DNA from: BPGX01 sp035405785
GTDB lineage: Bacteria; Bacteroidota; Bacteroidia; B-17B0; Aurantibacillaceae
NCBI GenBank assembly: GCA_035405785.1
Contig: DAONJS010000001.1
Location: forward strand, 510,388 to 574,387
Direction of reading: 5' to 3'
Length of the DNA stretch: 64,000 bases
Notes under the pieces: model-generated
Databases searched by the model: none
Told to the model about the DNA's origin: nothing
What the model saw: the letters and a program-made list of their open reading frames with translations, nothing else
Shown: piece after piece, positions 53,073 through 62,381 of the stretch
How positions within the stretch are numbered: the first letter of the stretch is position 1
Layout of the letters: every line of letters begins with the position of its first letter
Translations under genes and position numbers: made by a program

Positions 53073-54284
53073 TTATTTTTGATAAACAAATTCGCCTAAT
53101 TCTGATTGAATGAGTAACTGTGGTTCCGAATATCTCTCTACTCTACCAATGATTTTAGCATCAATATTAAATTGTTGAGCAATATCAATGCATTTAAGAG
53201 CAGTACTTTCATCAGTATAAATTTCTAAACGATGTCCCATATTGAAAACCTTGTATAGTTCTTTTGAGTTATCTTTATTTTGTTGATATAATAACTCAAA
53301 TATAGGTGGCAGAGAAAATAAATTGTTTTTGATTATTCTTAAATTAGATTTCAAGAAATGCAGTACTTTGGTTTGCCCGCCTCCTGTGCAATGAATTATT
53401 CCATGAATTTTTGAAGAAAATTGTTTTAATATAGGTATTAGCAAAGGTGCATAAGTACGAGTAGGTGATAATACTAATTCAGCAATATCAAAGTTTTTTG
53501 ATTCATTTTTTCCATTATTATTTTTCCAATTGACATTTAATTGATCAGTTAAAAAATATTTTCCTGAATAATATAAATTGTCAGACAATGAATGGTCAAA
53601 AGTTTCAGGATATTTTTCTGCTACTTTTTTATTAAAAATATCGTGACGAGCCATAGTTAAGCCATTGCTACCAATACCGCTGTTGTAGGTAGTTTCATAA
53701 GTGCTTTGTCCAAATGATGCAAATGCAACAATGACATCATTTTCCTGAATATTGATGTTGATAACATTTTCTTTTGGAATAGTTACAGCCATTGTACTAT
53801 CAACAATAATGGTACGAACAAGATCGCCTACATCTGCAGTTTCGCCACCTGCATATTCAATATGCACATCATAATTTTTCATTATGTTACAAAATTCTGC
53901 TGTACCTTCAATAATCTCAGCAACTACATCGCCTGTAATTAAATTTTTATTTCTTCCAATTGTAGATGATAATACAAAGTTGTTAGAATAACCTGCACAT
54001 AAAATATCATCAAGATTCATTACAATAGCATCTTGTGCTATACCTTTCCAAACATTTAATTTATTAGTTTCTTTCCAATATGCATAAGCAAGTGAAGATT
54101 TTGTACCTGCACCGTCGGCGTGTAAAATTAAAGCAGTATTTGAATTTTTATCCCAGACATTTTCAATGACTTTACAAAATGTGTTATCAAAAATTCCTTT
54201 GCTTAAATTTTTAATAGCAGCATGCACTTCTTGTTTATCAGAGGATACCCCTCTTTGAATGTATTTATCTTTTTGAGTATTCAT
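53073..54284 (-). CDS. purM: Phosphoribosylformylglycinamidine cyclo-ligase (AIR synthase)
   Basis: 403 residues, longer than the E. coli enzyme (345) but normal in Bacteroidota. Fifth step of purine synthesis, turning FGAM and ATP into AIR. Motifs: YIQRGVSSDKQEVH at the N-terminus (the usual Y-x-x-A-G-V-x), ILHADGAGTKSSLAY, AQDAIVMNLDDILCAG, IEYAGGETADVGDLV, and IHGIIHCTGGGQTK in the C-terminal half. Confidence 0.93.
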   Translation of the reverse strand: MNTQKDKYIQRGVSSDKQEVHAAIKNLSKGIFDNTFCKVIENVWDKNSNTALILHADGAGTKSSLAYAYWKETNKLNVWKGIAQDAIVMNLDDILCAGYSNNFVLSSTIGRNKNLITGDVVAEIIEGTAEFCNIMKNYDVHIEYAGGETADVGDLVRTIIVDSTMAVTIPKENVININIQENDVIVAFASFGQSTYETTYNSGIGSNGLTMARHDIFNKKVAEKYPETFDHSLSDNLYYSGKYFLTDQLNVNWKNNNGKNESKNFDIAELVLSPTRTYAPLLIPILKQFSSKIHGIIHCTGGGQTKVLHFLKSNLRIIKNNLFSLPPIFELLYQQNKDNSKELYKVFNMGHRLEIYTDESTALKCIDIAQQFNIDAKIIGRVERYSEPQLLIQSELGEFVYQK

Positions 54285-54301
54285 AGTAATTAAAAGTGTT
54301 T

Positions 54302-55054
54302 TTAATTTTTAATTATATCACGGCTATTGGCTTGTGCGGTAGGTGTAATTATCATTTCATTGATATTTACATGAGCAGGACGATTTATCATCCACCAGAT
54401 AGCATCTGCAATATCATCTGCAGTGAGGGGCTGAAGCCCTTGATAAGTTTGTTTTGCTCTTTCTGCATTTCCTTTAAATCTTACTAAACTAAATTCTGTT
54501 TCTACCATACCCGGATGAATTGCAGATACTCTAATATTAAAAGGAAGCAATTCCATACGCATTGCTTTGGATAATGCATCAACAGCGTGTTTTGTAGCAC
54601 AATAAACATTTCCATTAGGATATACTTCTTTTCCTGCAATAGATCCTACATTGATAATATGACCTTGCTTACGGTTTATCATCCAGTTGCTGACTATTTT
54701 AGATACATATAAAAATCCTTTGATATTTGTATCAATCATTGTATCCCAATCTTCTTCTAATCCATTAGGAATAGTGGCTAATCCTTGTGCTAATCCTGCA
54801 TTGTTAATTAATACATCTATTTGTTTCCATTCATCGGGCAATCCATTAAGTGCGTTTTGGCATTCAATTTTATTTCTAATATCAAAGCATAAAGTCAAAA
54901 CTTTTACTCCATATTTTTTTTCAATTTCATTTTTGATATTATCTAATCTATCTTTTCTACGACCAGTTAAAATTAAGTTGTAATTATTTTCTGCTAATTT
55001 ATAAGCAGTGCTTTTGCCTATTCCTGCGGTTGCTCCAGTAATGAGTGCTATCAT
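54302..55054 (-). CDS. SDR-family oxidoreductase (YdfG-like 3-hydroxy-acid dehydrogenase)
   Basis: 250 residues. Cofactor motif TGATAGIGKSTA at the N-terminus, then LTGRRKDRL (NADP preference), NNAGLAQGL, and catalytic S-x-Y-K in NVGSIAGKEVYPNGNVYCATKHAV. The pattern PNGNVYCATKHAVDALSKAMRMEL with IHPGMVETEFS is that of YdfG-like enzymes acting on serine/3-hydroxy acids. Runs with purM (17-bp gap) and the permease (20-bp gap). Confidence 0.9.
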   Translation of the reverse strand: MIALITGATAGIGKSTAYKLAENNYNLILTGRRKDRLDNIKNEIEKKYGVKVLTLCFDIRNKIECQNALNGLPDEWKQIDVLINNAGLAQGLATIPNGLEEDWDTMIDTNIKGFLYVSKIVSNWMINRKQGHIINVGSIAGKEVYPNGNVYCATKHAVDALSKAMRMELLPFNIRVSAIHPGMVETEFSLVRFKGNAERAKQTYQGLQPLTADDIADAIWWMINRPAHVNINEMIITPTAQANSRDIIKN

Positions 55055-55074
55055 AGTATTATGTTTTTGAATTA

Positions 55075-56961
55075 TTATTTTTTTAAATTTAATTTGCTAT
55101 GCTTAATACTATAAGTAAAGTATATTGTTAATCCGATGATGAGCCATATTAAAAAACCAATCCAGTTTTTTAATTCAATTTGAGACATCATATATAAACA
55201 AATAATTAATCCAGATAATGGAATTAAACTGTGTTTTTTGATAAATGCTTCAATAGAAAAATATAAAAATATTATCCAAAAAAGCCATAGAGGAAAATTA
55301 TGGAAAAAGTTTTTGAAAGACGATTCTACAAGTTGATCATATTTTTCAGAAAAAGGATAAAGTAAATTTGATAATTCCACATCGCTCATCAATAGTAGTT
55401 TTGCTTTTAAATCATTAAGGTTATTGAGGTTTAATTGATTCTTTAAATCATTTTGTAAGTCAATATTTGTTTCAACTAATTCAATGATTTGTTTTTTATT
55501 TTGAATGATACTTTCATTTTTCAAAAACATCAATGCATTCTTTTTATTGAATGTAAAAGTGAGTGCAATAATAATTAAAAATACAGAAGGCATAATCCAT
55601 TGAGCGTTTATGTATGGCGTTTTAAATTTTCTTGGAGGTGCATCTTTCATTCGGTGTAAGCGTAGAACACCTGCACATACTAAAACAAAAGCGAATAATG
55701 TGCCTATACTTGTAAGATCGGTTACGGTTGATAAATTAAATACAAGTGTGCCGATGCCTACAATTAAACCAGTGATTATTGTTGAAAAAGAAGGTGTTTT
55801 AAAGCGAGGGTGTATTTTTGCAAAAACAGGAGGTAATAATCCATCACGGCTCATGCTCATCCAGATTCTTGGCTGCCCTAATTGAAAAACTAATAATACA
55901 CTTGCCATTGCAACAATAGCACTAATGGAAACAATTCCAGAAAGAAAATTAAGATGATGTTTTGAAAAAACAAAAGCAAGTGGGTCTTCTACATTTAATT
56001 CTTTGTAATTGACCATACCTGTTAAAACCAGTGCTATCAAGCAATACAGAATAGTGCTAATGATAATGGAATACATCATTCCTTTTGGTAAATCTCTTTG
56101 AGGATCTTTACATTCTTCGGCAGTGGTAGAAATTGCATCAAAACCGATGTAAGCAAAAAATACTGCTGAAACACCTGCCAATACGCCAGAAACACCATTA
56201 GGCATAAATGGCTGCCAGTTATCTACTGAAATATAAAAAGCACCAAATGCAATTACCATCAAAATAATTATTAATTTAATAGCCACCATGATATTACTTG
56301 CTGTTTTAGATTCCTCAATACCCCGATATACAAGCCATGTGATTAAAATGACAATAAATAATGCAGGTAAATCAAATATAATTTTCAATGAACCAACAGA
56401 TGGAGCAGATATCCATGCATTAAATGCTTTTTGTAAATTATAGGGTAATAGAGAGAAATCATGATTAGTAGCAAGAATGTTAGATGCATCAATGTAACCA
56501 TTTTTTGCTGAAAAATAATCTGTGCAAAGCCATGCAGGAAGGTCAATTCCAAATGAATGTAAAAATGCAGTGAAATACCCAGACCAACCTATTGCAACTG
56601 TGATGTTTCCTATTGCATATTCCATGATTAAAGCCCAACCTATAATCCATGCAAATAATTCACCAAATGCAACATAACTATAAGTATAAGCACTACCACT
56701 TACAGGTAAAATAGAAGCAAATTCGGCATAAGCAAATGCAGATAATGCACAGGCAATAGCAGTAAAGATGAATAAGAATACAACACCCGGTCCGCCTTCT
56801 GAAGCGGCTTTTCCAATAGTTGTAAATATACCTGCACCAATTATTGCCGCAATTCCTAATGCAGTAAGATCACGAACAGTTAGATTTTTTTTCAGCTGAT
56901 GACTATGCTCAGCATGTTTGGATAATATATCTGTAATAGATTTTTTTCTAAACAAATTCAT
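55075..56961 (-). CDS. APC-family amino-acid permease with a soluble insertion near the C-terminus
   Basis: 628 residues. It begins like a cationic amino-acid transporter (LKKNLTVRDLTALGIAAIIGAGIFTTIGKAA, GPGVVFLFIFTAIACALSAFAYAEFAS, FAYIGFDAISTTAEECKDPQRDLPKGM). About 12 hydrophobic helices are spread along it, but a hydrophilic, mostly helical stretch of roughly 70 residues (about 475-545) splits the last three. The insert is odd but does not break the frame. The substrate is probably an amino acid. Confidence 0.92.
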   Translation of the reverse strand: MNLFRKKSITDILSKHAEHSHQLKKNLTVRDLTALGIAAIIGAGIFTTIGKAASEGGPGVVFLFIFTAIACALSAFAYAEFASILPVSGSAYTYSYVAFGELFAWIIGWALIMEYAIGNITVAIGWSGYFTAFLHSFGIDLPAWLCTDYFSAKNGYIDASNILATNHDFSLLPYNLQKAFNAWISAPSVGSLKIIFDLPALFIVILITWLVYRGIEESKTASNIMVAIKLIIILMVIAFGAFYISVDNWQPFMPNGVSGVLAGVSAVFFAYIGFDAISTTAEECKDPQRDLPKGMMYSIIISTILYCLIALVLTGMVNYKELNVEDPLAFVFSKHHLNFLSGIVSISAIVAMASVLLVFQLGQPRIWMSMSRDGLLPPVFAKIHPRFKTPSFSTIITGLIVGIGTLVFNLSTVTDLTSIGTLFAFVLVCAGVLRLHRMKDAPPRKFKTPYINAQWIMPSVFLIIIALTFTFNKKNALMFLKNESIIQNKKQIIELVETNIDLQNDLKNQLNLNNLNDLKAKLLLMSDVELSNLLYPFSEKYDQLVESSFKNFFHNFPLWLFWIIFLYFSIEAFIKKHSLIPLSGLIICLYMMSQIELKNWIGFLIWLIIGLTIYFTYSIKHSKLNLKK

Positions 56962-56992
56962 TGGTAATCTTTAGTAAAAGTTTTCAAAAGAT

Positions 56993-58084
56993 TTATTCTT
57001 GTTGATGATAAATTTTATGTCCGCCTTCTAGTAAGTATTTATCTCTTTTGAATAACTCAATGTCTGAAAGGACCATTTCTTTGCATAGTTCTTCCACTGT
57101 ATGTTTGGGTTCCCATCCAAGAAGTTTTTTAGCTTTTGAATAATCGCCTACTAATAAATCTACTTCTGATGGACGAAAATATCTTTTATCAATTTTTATA
57201 ATGGGTTGGCCGTTTTTGGTGTTAATACCTACTTCGTCAACTCCTTTACCTTTCCATTCAATTGGAATTCCAGCAAAATTAAAAGCCATTTCTGCAAATT
57301 TTCTAACGGAAATTTTTTTGCCTGTTGCTAACACAAAATCATCTGGTTCAGAATGCTGAAGGATTTTCCACATACCTTCTACATAATCTTTGGCGTGTCC
57401 CCAATCTCTTTCGGCATCAAGGTTTCCTAAATATAATACATCTTGAAGTCCGAGTGATATTTTAGCGGCGGCACGGGTAATTTTACGAGTTACAAAAGTT
57501 TCACCACGAATAGGGCTTTCGTGATTAAATAAAATACCATTGCAAGCAAAAAATCCGTATGCTTCTCTGTAATTTTTGGTTATCCAGAAAGCGTAAAGTT
57601 TTGCCACACCATAAGGTGATCTTGGATAAAATGGGGTTGTTTCTTTTTGTGGGATTTCTTGCACTAATCCATATAGTTCAGAAGTAGAGGCCTGATAAAA
57701 CTTTGTTTTATCTTGTAATTTTAAAATTCGGATGGCTTCTAAAATTCTAAGTGTGCCTAAAGCATCTGCATTAGCAGTGTATTCAGGAGTTTCAAAACTT
57801 ACTTTAACATGCGATTGTGCGGCAAGGTTGTATATTTCATCAGGTTGAGTTTCTTGAATGATACGAATGAGTGCAGTTGTATCTGTGAGGTCTCCGTAAT
57901 GTAGAAAAAAACGAGTGTTTTTTTCATGCGGGTCTGTGTAAAGATGATCTATTCTTTGAGTATTAAAAAGAGAACTTCTGCGTTTGATGCCATGAACAAT
58001 ATAATTTTTAGATAATAAAAATTCGGCTAAATAAGCACCATCCTGGCCAGTTATTCCTGTTATTAATGCTACTTTTTGAGACAT
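56993..58084 (-). CDS. gmd: GDP-mannose 4,6-dehydratase
   Basis: 363 residues from the ATG at 58084 (MSQKVALITGITGQDGAYLAEFLL); the open frame reaches 58132, which only adds non-family residues. Makes GDP-4-keto-6-deoxymannose, precursor of GDP-fucose or related sugars. The cofactor motif is GITGQDGAY, catalytic Y-x-x-x-K is in SPYGVAKLYAFW, and NHESPIRGETFVTRKI and LGNLDAERDWGHAKDYV are family-specific. No fcl (GDP-fucose synthase) is next to it. The upstream side is a long noncoding repeat region. Confidence 0.96.
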   Translation of the reverse strand: MSQKVALITGITGQDGAYLAEFLLSKNYIVHGIKRRSSLFNTQRIDHLYTDPHEKNTRFFLHYGDLTDTTALIRIIQETQPDEIYNLAAQSHVKVSFETPEYTANADALGTLRILEAIRILKLQDKTKFYQASTSELYGLVQEIPQKETTPFYPRSPYGVAKLYAFWITKNYREAYGFFACNGILFNHESPIRGETFVTRKITRAAAKISLGLQDVLYLGNLDAERDWGHAKDYVEGMWKILQHSEPDDFVLATGKKISVRKFAEMAFNFAGIPIEWKGKGVDEVGINTKNGQPIIKIDKRYFRPSEVDLLVGDYSKAKKLLGWEPKHTVEELCKEMVLSDIELFKRDKYLLEGGHKIYHQQE

Positions 58085-58617
58085 AAAAATTAAATTGTGT
58101 GTAAAAGTATTAAAAATAAAAGGGATGAGCAAGATTTTTTTGGATTGGGTTAATCAAAATAAAATATAGATTAAAAAATGCGTGAGGGATACGGAGGGCG
58201 GCGAAGCCGGTGCGGAGCGAAGCGATGCACGGGAGCGAGAGCGAACCCCGTAGCAGCCCGACCCGAGCCTGTGAAATACTCGTCATTGTCCCGACGATAA
58301 AGGTGCGGGATGCTGACCTTGAGCGTCAGCACGAGGGCGAAAGCCCGAAGCAATCTCATAATGTTGTGTGAGTTAATACTTTTGAGATTACTTCGCTACG
58401 CTCGTAATGACGAAAAGTAAAAATGCGAGTGCTGACGCACATGACGCTTGCGGTCAGTGTCCCGGCACATTTTATGTCGTCGGGACTATCGGTCAGCATG
58501 CTGACATGCTTATCAGCATCGTCAGCAGGGCACGCCCTGACGATAAATGTCAGGACAAGCCCAAATAAAATTAAAAATAAAAATAAAATAAAATTGATGT
58601 TTGAATGTATTGATAAG
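58085..58617. repeat. 533-bp gene-free gap with a GC-rich, hairpin-rich island (about 58179-58562)
   Basis: Composition switches from about 25% to well over 50% GC for some 380 bases and back. Contents: 58180-58270, a Gly-rich-looking gcgtgagggat...cccgtagcagcccgacccg block; GCTGAC/GTCAGC hairpin at 58312-58330; gggcgaaagccc, a GNRA-loop hairpin, at 58335-58346; cgaagcaatctca / tgagattacttcg, 58346-58395, related to the 28831 repeat; then the palindrome gtcagcatgctgac (58492-58505), agggcacgccct and cctgacgataaatgtcagg. Short open frames cross it on both strands without protein-like sequence. It is probably a nest of mobile palindromes or a structured RNA. Confidence 0.75.
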
Positions 58618-60243
58618 TTACAATAACTTTTCTTTTGAATTTTCTAAACAGAACTTAATAAGCAGGGTATTGAATATGGCAAAAAATGTTACAGATGGTT
58701 GTGTTTCAAAGGTATCATCTATTAAATATGAAATGAAAGTAATAATGGAAAACATAAAAAATAAGAGATAATCTTCTGAATTTGATAAAGTAAATAGTGG
58801 ATAAAAATATGATAAAAGAATTATAATCAATCCAAAAATACCAAATGTAAGGGCATAAGTGAGTATTTGATTATGTGCTCTTAATTGTGCATCAGAATGG
58901 ATGTTTTGATAATTTTGATATTCAGTTTTGTATGCTGATGGCACATCTCCTGTGCCTACTCCAAACCAAAAATTTTTCATCCAGATTTTAAAAGCGATAT
59001 TCCAGTAAAACAACCGAAGAACAATAGTTTTGCCATTAGGGTCTTTTGAAATTTTAAAGTAATTGTATTCCTGAATAAGTTCGTAAATTCTTTTTTCTAA
59101 AAAACTTGCATTGACATAATGATAGTTTGGATAACCATTTTCAATATCTGTTATTTCTTTTTCGGTGAGTTGTGCTAAACCAAATGAATCTTTTGGAAGT
59201 CCTTTGCTGGTAAGGTATCTAAAAAGAGTGTATTTGAGGTCATTATTCTTTTTATCTTTTCCATCGTAAGGTATTTTGCTTCTTTTTTCCCATTCTTTTT
59301 TGAGTTGTGGTTCATTGATATTATCAAAAACAATATATCCATTTTCGGTATATTGAGATACAAGTTTGTTGTTATTTGAAGAATGTGAGTTTATATTTGG
59401 AAAGTATTTTTTGTAGATATTTTGAATATAGAAAAACATTGAAATAATAAAAATAATGGTAGATACAGAAATTATAGTGGTGTAAATGCGATTGCTATTT
59501 GATAAAATCATATAAATAATAGCAAAAAATGTGGTGATAAGTAGTGTGAATATACCAGTCATTAAACCAAGAGAGAGCATTAGTAATAAAGTGATTATTC
59601 CTAAAATAATAAATAATACTTTTTCTTTGATTGATTGTAAATAATTGATAATCAAATATGCTGTGCAAACTATTGAAAATGCTGTAATTAAGCCCAAACG
59701 AATATGTGAAATAAATATGGATGCGTTTCTTGTATCAGAAATTTCTTGTGAGAAAAATTTTTGATGAAAGAACAGGAAACTTAAATTGATAAAAACAACA
59801 ATAGAAAACCATTTGAGAAAATTGACAACAAAATTTTTTGATAGTGAAGTTGTAAAAAAAATAATGGGAAATAAAATGAGTGGAATTTTTATTCTTAAAT
59901 CATTTAAAGCATAGTCAAAATCAGTAGTATAAAGTAATCCGATGATGTGGATTAAAAAGAGTGATGATAATAGCCAGAAATATTGATTCTTAAAGGCATA
60001 AGAAAAGTTTTTCCATTTTTGAGATGAGAGCCAAAATATCACTACAATAATTTCTGAAATGCTTGTAGGCACTTCACCAAATAATAATCCAACTGGTAAT
60101 AAGAAAAGTGAATAATAAAATAATTTTTCTAATAATGAAAATTGTAATGCTTTATTTTTATTAAATAGTAAATCTTTATTGAAATCAAATTTGACAGAAT
60201 TTTCTGTATAAATTTTATCTGAATTTTTTGAAAACGACATCAA
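58618..60243 (-). CDS. O-antigen ligase family membrane protein
   Basis: 541 residues with about ten to twelve hydrophobic helices. A large periplasmic loop (about 275-405) precedes FWFGVGTGDVPSAYKTEY and RAHNQILTYALTFGIFGLIIILL, the PF04932 region that holds the catalytic His/Arg of WaaL/Wzy-like enzymes. It either ligates O-antigen to lipid A core or polymerises a polysaccharide. It is coded upstream of gmd in the same direction but separated from it by the GC-rich island. Confidence 0.88.
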   Translation of the reverse strand: MMSFSKNSDKIYTENSVKFDFNKDLLFNKNKALQFSLLEKLFYYSLFLLPVGLLFGEVPTSISEIIVVIFWLSSQKWKNFSYAFKNQYFWLLSSLFLIHIIGLLYTTDFDYALNDLRIKIPLILFPIIFFTTSLSKNFVVNFLKWFSIVVFINLSFLFFHQKFFSQEISDTRNASIFISHIRLGLITAFSIVCTAYLIINYLQSIKEKVLFIILGIITLLLMLSLGLMTGIFTLLITTFFAIIYMILSNSNRIYTTIISVSTIIFIISMFFYIQNIYKKYFPNINSHSSNNNKLVSQYTENGYIVFDNINEPQLKKEWEKRSKIPYDGKDKKNNDLKYTLFRYLTSKGLPKDSFGLAQLTEKEITDIENGYPNYHYVNASFLEKRIYELIQEYNYFKISKDPNGKTIVLRLFYWNIAFKIWMKNFWFGVGTGDVPSAYKTEYQNYQNIHSDAQLRAHNQILTYALTFGIFGLIIILLSYFYPLFTLSNSEDYLLFFMFSIITFISYLIDDTFETQPSVTFFAIFNTLLIKFCLENSKEKLL

Positions 60244-60289
60244 TAACTACTAACGAATAGAATACTTTTTTAGTATAGATTACTGAAAA

Positions 60290-60952
60290 TTATTTTATAT
60301 TGGACAATTTCTTTTTTAGTTCATCAAGTGTTTTTTGTTGATTAGCTAATTCTTGCTTTTTCTTTTCTAACTCTGATTCATTGTTTTTAATTTCTTCTTC
60401 TGCTTTTTTAATTTTTTCTTTATAGTTTTCAATGTCTTTTTTGAGGTTTTCATTTTTCTTTTCTAAAGATTTTTGGGCGCTTTCAATTTCAGCAACTATT
60501 TTATTTTGTTCTTTAATTTGCTTTTCTAATGGTTCTGTGCTTGCTTTGATAGCAAAATCTTTCATCATTTTTTCAATATATCTTACTTTGTCTTTATCTC
60601 CACCTTTCAAAAAATTGCCATTTCCTAAATCAACTGCTACTTTCATTTCAATTGTTTTATCACTTTTTTCTTCAAAAGTAGTGTAAATATCTACTGGATT
60701 ATTTCCCCAATCTTCAATTAAGATATTATCACCTATTACTTCATTGCCACTAGTTTTTACTTTTTCATTTTTAAAATCTTTCAATATATCTTTCCATTTG
60801 TCTTTTACATCATTGATATTTGCATTGTAAATTTTTGTTTCTAGACAGGGGGCACTTCCTGATGAAAAACTTCCTGAAGATTCTTTTACTTTAATTTCTT
60901 GTGCTATTACAAAATTTGCAGAAATTACTACTGTTAAAATCAACTTTTTCAT
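60290..60952 (-). CDS. Secreted protein with C-terminal coiled coil, unknown function
   Basis: 220 residues. Signal peptide (1-17, ending VIAQ). Residues 18-130 form a small alpha/beta-looking domain with one conserved-looking Cys (SSGSAPCLETKIYN) and WKDILKDFKNEKVK. The remainder, about 85 residues, is a charged coiled coil of E/K heptads (QNKIVAEIESAQKSLEKKNENL onwards). No family recognised. The coiled coil suggests an oligomer in the periplasm. Confidence 0.75.
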   Translation of the reverse strand: MKKLILTVVISANFVIAQEIKVKESSGSFSSGSAPCLETKIYNANINDVKDKWKDILKDFKNEKVKTSGNEVIGDNILIEDWGNNPVDIYTTFEEKSDKTIEMKVAVDLGNGNFLKGGDKDKVRYIEKMMKDFAIKASTEPLEKQIKEQNKIVAEIESAQKSLEKKNENLKKDIENYKEKIKKAEEEIKNNESELEKKKQELANQQKTLDELKKKLSNIK

Positions 60953-60984
60953 ATACTTAATTTTGCGTAAATATAAACAAAAAA

Positions 60985-61809
60985 TTATTTTTCTTTGTTG
61001 TTTTTGTTTAAATATTCCATAGATTTTCTAACGCTTCCTGTTTGTAATAAGATATTTTTTAGATATTCATAATCTTTGATGCCTGTATTTTTCATTAAAA
61101 TTTTTGTGCCACGATCAATTAATTTTGCATTTGTCAATTGCATATCAATCATTTTATTATCTTTTACTCTTCCTAATTGAATCATTACAGATGTTGAAAT
61201 CATATTCAAAATAAGTTTTTGAGCAGTGCCTGCTTTCATTCTGGTAGAACCAGTAACAAATTCAGGGCCTACAATGACTTCAATAGGATAATCAGCATGT
61301 TTACTGATTTCAGCATTTGGATTACAAGATATAGAACCAGTTGTGATATGGTGTTTTTTGCATTCTTTGAGAGCTCCTATTACATAAGGTGTTGTGCCTG
61401 ATGCTGACAAACCAATAACAACATCATTAATTGAAACTTTATGCTTCTTAAGGTCTTTCCATCCTTGCTTTTCATCATCTTCTGCAAATTCTACTGCCCT
61501 TGTAATGGCTTTATTTCCGCCAGCAATGATACCAATTACTTTTCCATATTCTACACCATAAGTAGGGGGACATTCAGAAGCATCTACAATGCCTAATCTT
61601 CCGCTTGTGCCTGCTCCAATGTAAAACAAACGGCCATTATTTTTCATCTTTTCAGAAATAGTTTTTATCAGTGGAACTAATTGAGGAATTATATTTTCAA
61701 CAGCATCTGGCACTTTTTTGTCTTCTGCATTGATAGAATACAACAGTTCTTCAATGCTCATTTTTTCAAGATTATTATATAATGAATCGCTTTCTGTAAT
61801 TTTTGTCAT
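60985..61809 (-). CDS. murQ: N-acetylmuramic acid 6-phosphate etherase
   Basis: 274 residues. Cleaves the lactyl ether of MurNAc-6-P to GlcNAc-6-P, recycling cell wall. SIS domain with LFYIGAGTSGRLGIVDASECPPTYG, VIGLSASGTTPYVIGAL and FVTGSTRMKAGTAQKLILNMIST, all diagnostic. A little shorter than E. coli (298), with the C-terminal helices reduced. It overlaps the NTR-like gene upstream by 4 bp. Confidence 0.96.
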   Translation of the reverse strand: MTKITESDSLYNNLEKMSIEELLYSINAEDKKVPDAVENIIPQLVPLIKTISEKMKNNGRLFYIGAGTSGRLGIVDASECPPTYGVEYGKVIGIIAGGNKAITRAVEFAEDDEKQGWKDLKKHKVSINDVVIGLSASGTTPYVIGALKECKKHHITTGSISCNPNAEISKHADYPIEVIVGPEFVTGSTRMKAGTAQKLILNMISTSVMIQLGRVKDNKMIDMQLTNAKLIDRGTKILMKNTGIKDYEYLKNILLQTGSVRKSMEYLNKNNKEK

Positions 61810-62381
61810 TTGAGATATTTTTTGACTAAATATAAAATTAATAAAAATCCAATTAATGATAAGGCAATGTATAAGTATAATTCAATTTTATCAGGAATGA
61901 TATTTTTGTGAAATTGATATTGTTCAGTTTCAGAAATTTTTATTTCGGAAAAATTATTTTGCAATTTATTTAATTCTTCATCATAAGTAATAATGTGTGT
62001 GGCTATGAAAAAATCTTCTATATCATTTTGAAATTTTTTTCTACTTAAACCACACCAATTGATTTTACAAGAATTGATTTGCTCACTATTTCCGTAAATT
62101 AGCCATTCCTCGCCTACATTTAATGGAATGGCACATTCATCATTTTCTGGAAACAAAACTCTGTATATTTTATTTGGATTACCTTTGAATATATTTAATA
62201 CTTCCATTTCTGCTACTGTAAATTCATTTTGATGAGGAATGATATTTTTGATTACGCCTCTAAATATAACTTCATATTTGTCTGCATTAACTTTTGTCCA
62301 TTCAATTACAGGGCACTGACAAGCAAATGTGATTTTAAAAATAACAATAAAAATAGTATTAAATAAAAATCTTGTTTTCAT
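61806..62381 (-). CDS. NTR/TIMP-like domain protein with C-terminal membrane anchor
   Basis: 191 residues from the ATG at 62381; the open frame reaches 62408. Signal peptide (1-20), after which the chain begins C-x-C-P (C21, C23), as in TIMP/netrin-like domains. Further cysteines at NDECAIPL, NSCKINWCG would pair with them. VIFRGVIKNI, VLNIFKGNPNKIYRVLF and EEWLIYG give the expected OB-like strands. A transmembrane helix (about 167-186) ends it. It is probably anchored in the inner membrane facing the periplasm. The family's bacterial role is not known. It overlaps both hutH (4 bp) and murQ (4 bp). Confidence 0.8.
   Translation of the reverse strand: MKTRFLFNTIFIVIFKITFACQCPVIEWTKVNADKYEVIFRGVIKNIIPHQNEFTVAEMEVLNIFKGNPNKIYRVLFPENDECAIPLNVGEEWLIYGNSEQINSCKINWCGLSRKKFQNDIEDFFIATHIITYDEELNKLQNNFSEIKISETEQYQFHKNIIPDKIELYLYIALSLIGFLLILYLVKKYLK

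Noticed and set aside
58171..58359. 62-codon frame on the minus strand, and a 67-codon frame at 58423-58626 on the plus strand
   Set aside because: Both lie in the GC-rich hairpin island, where stops are rare by composition; the sequences are Arg/Pro- or Leu/Ser-rich with no family likeness.
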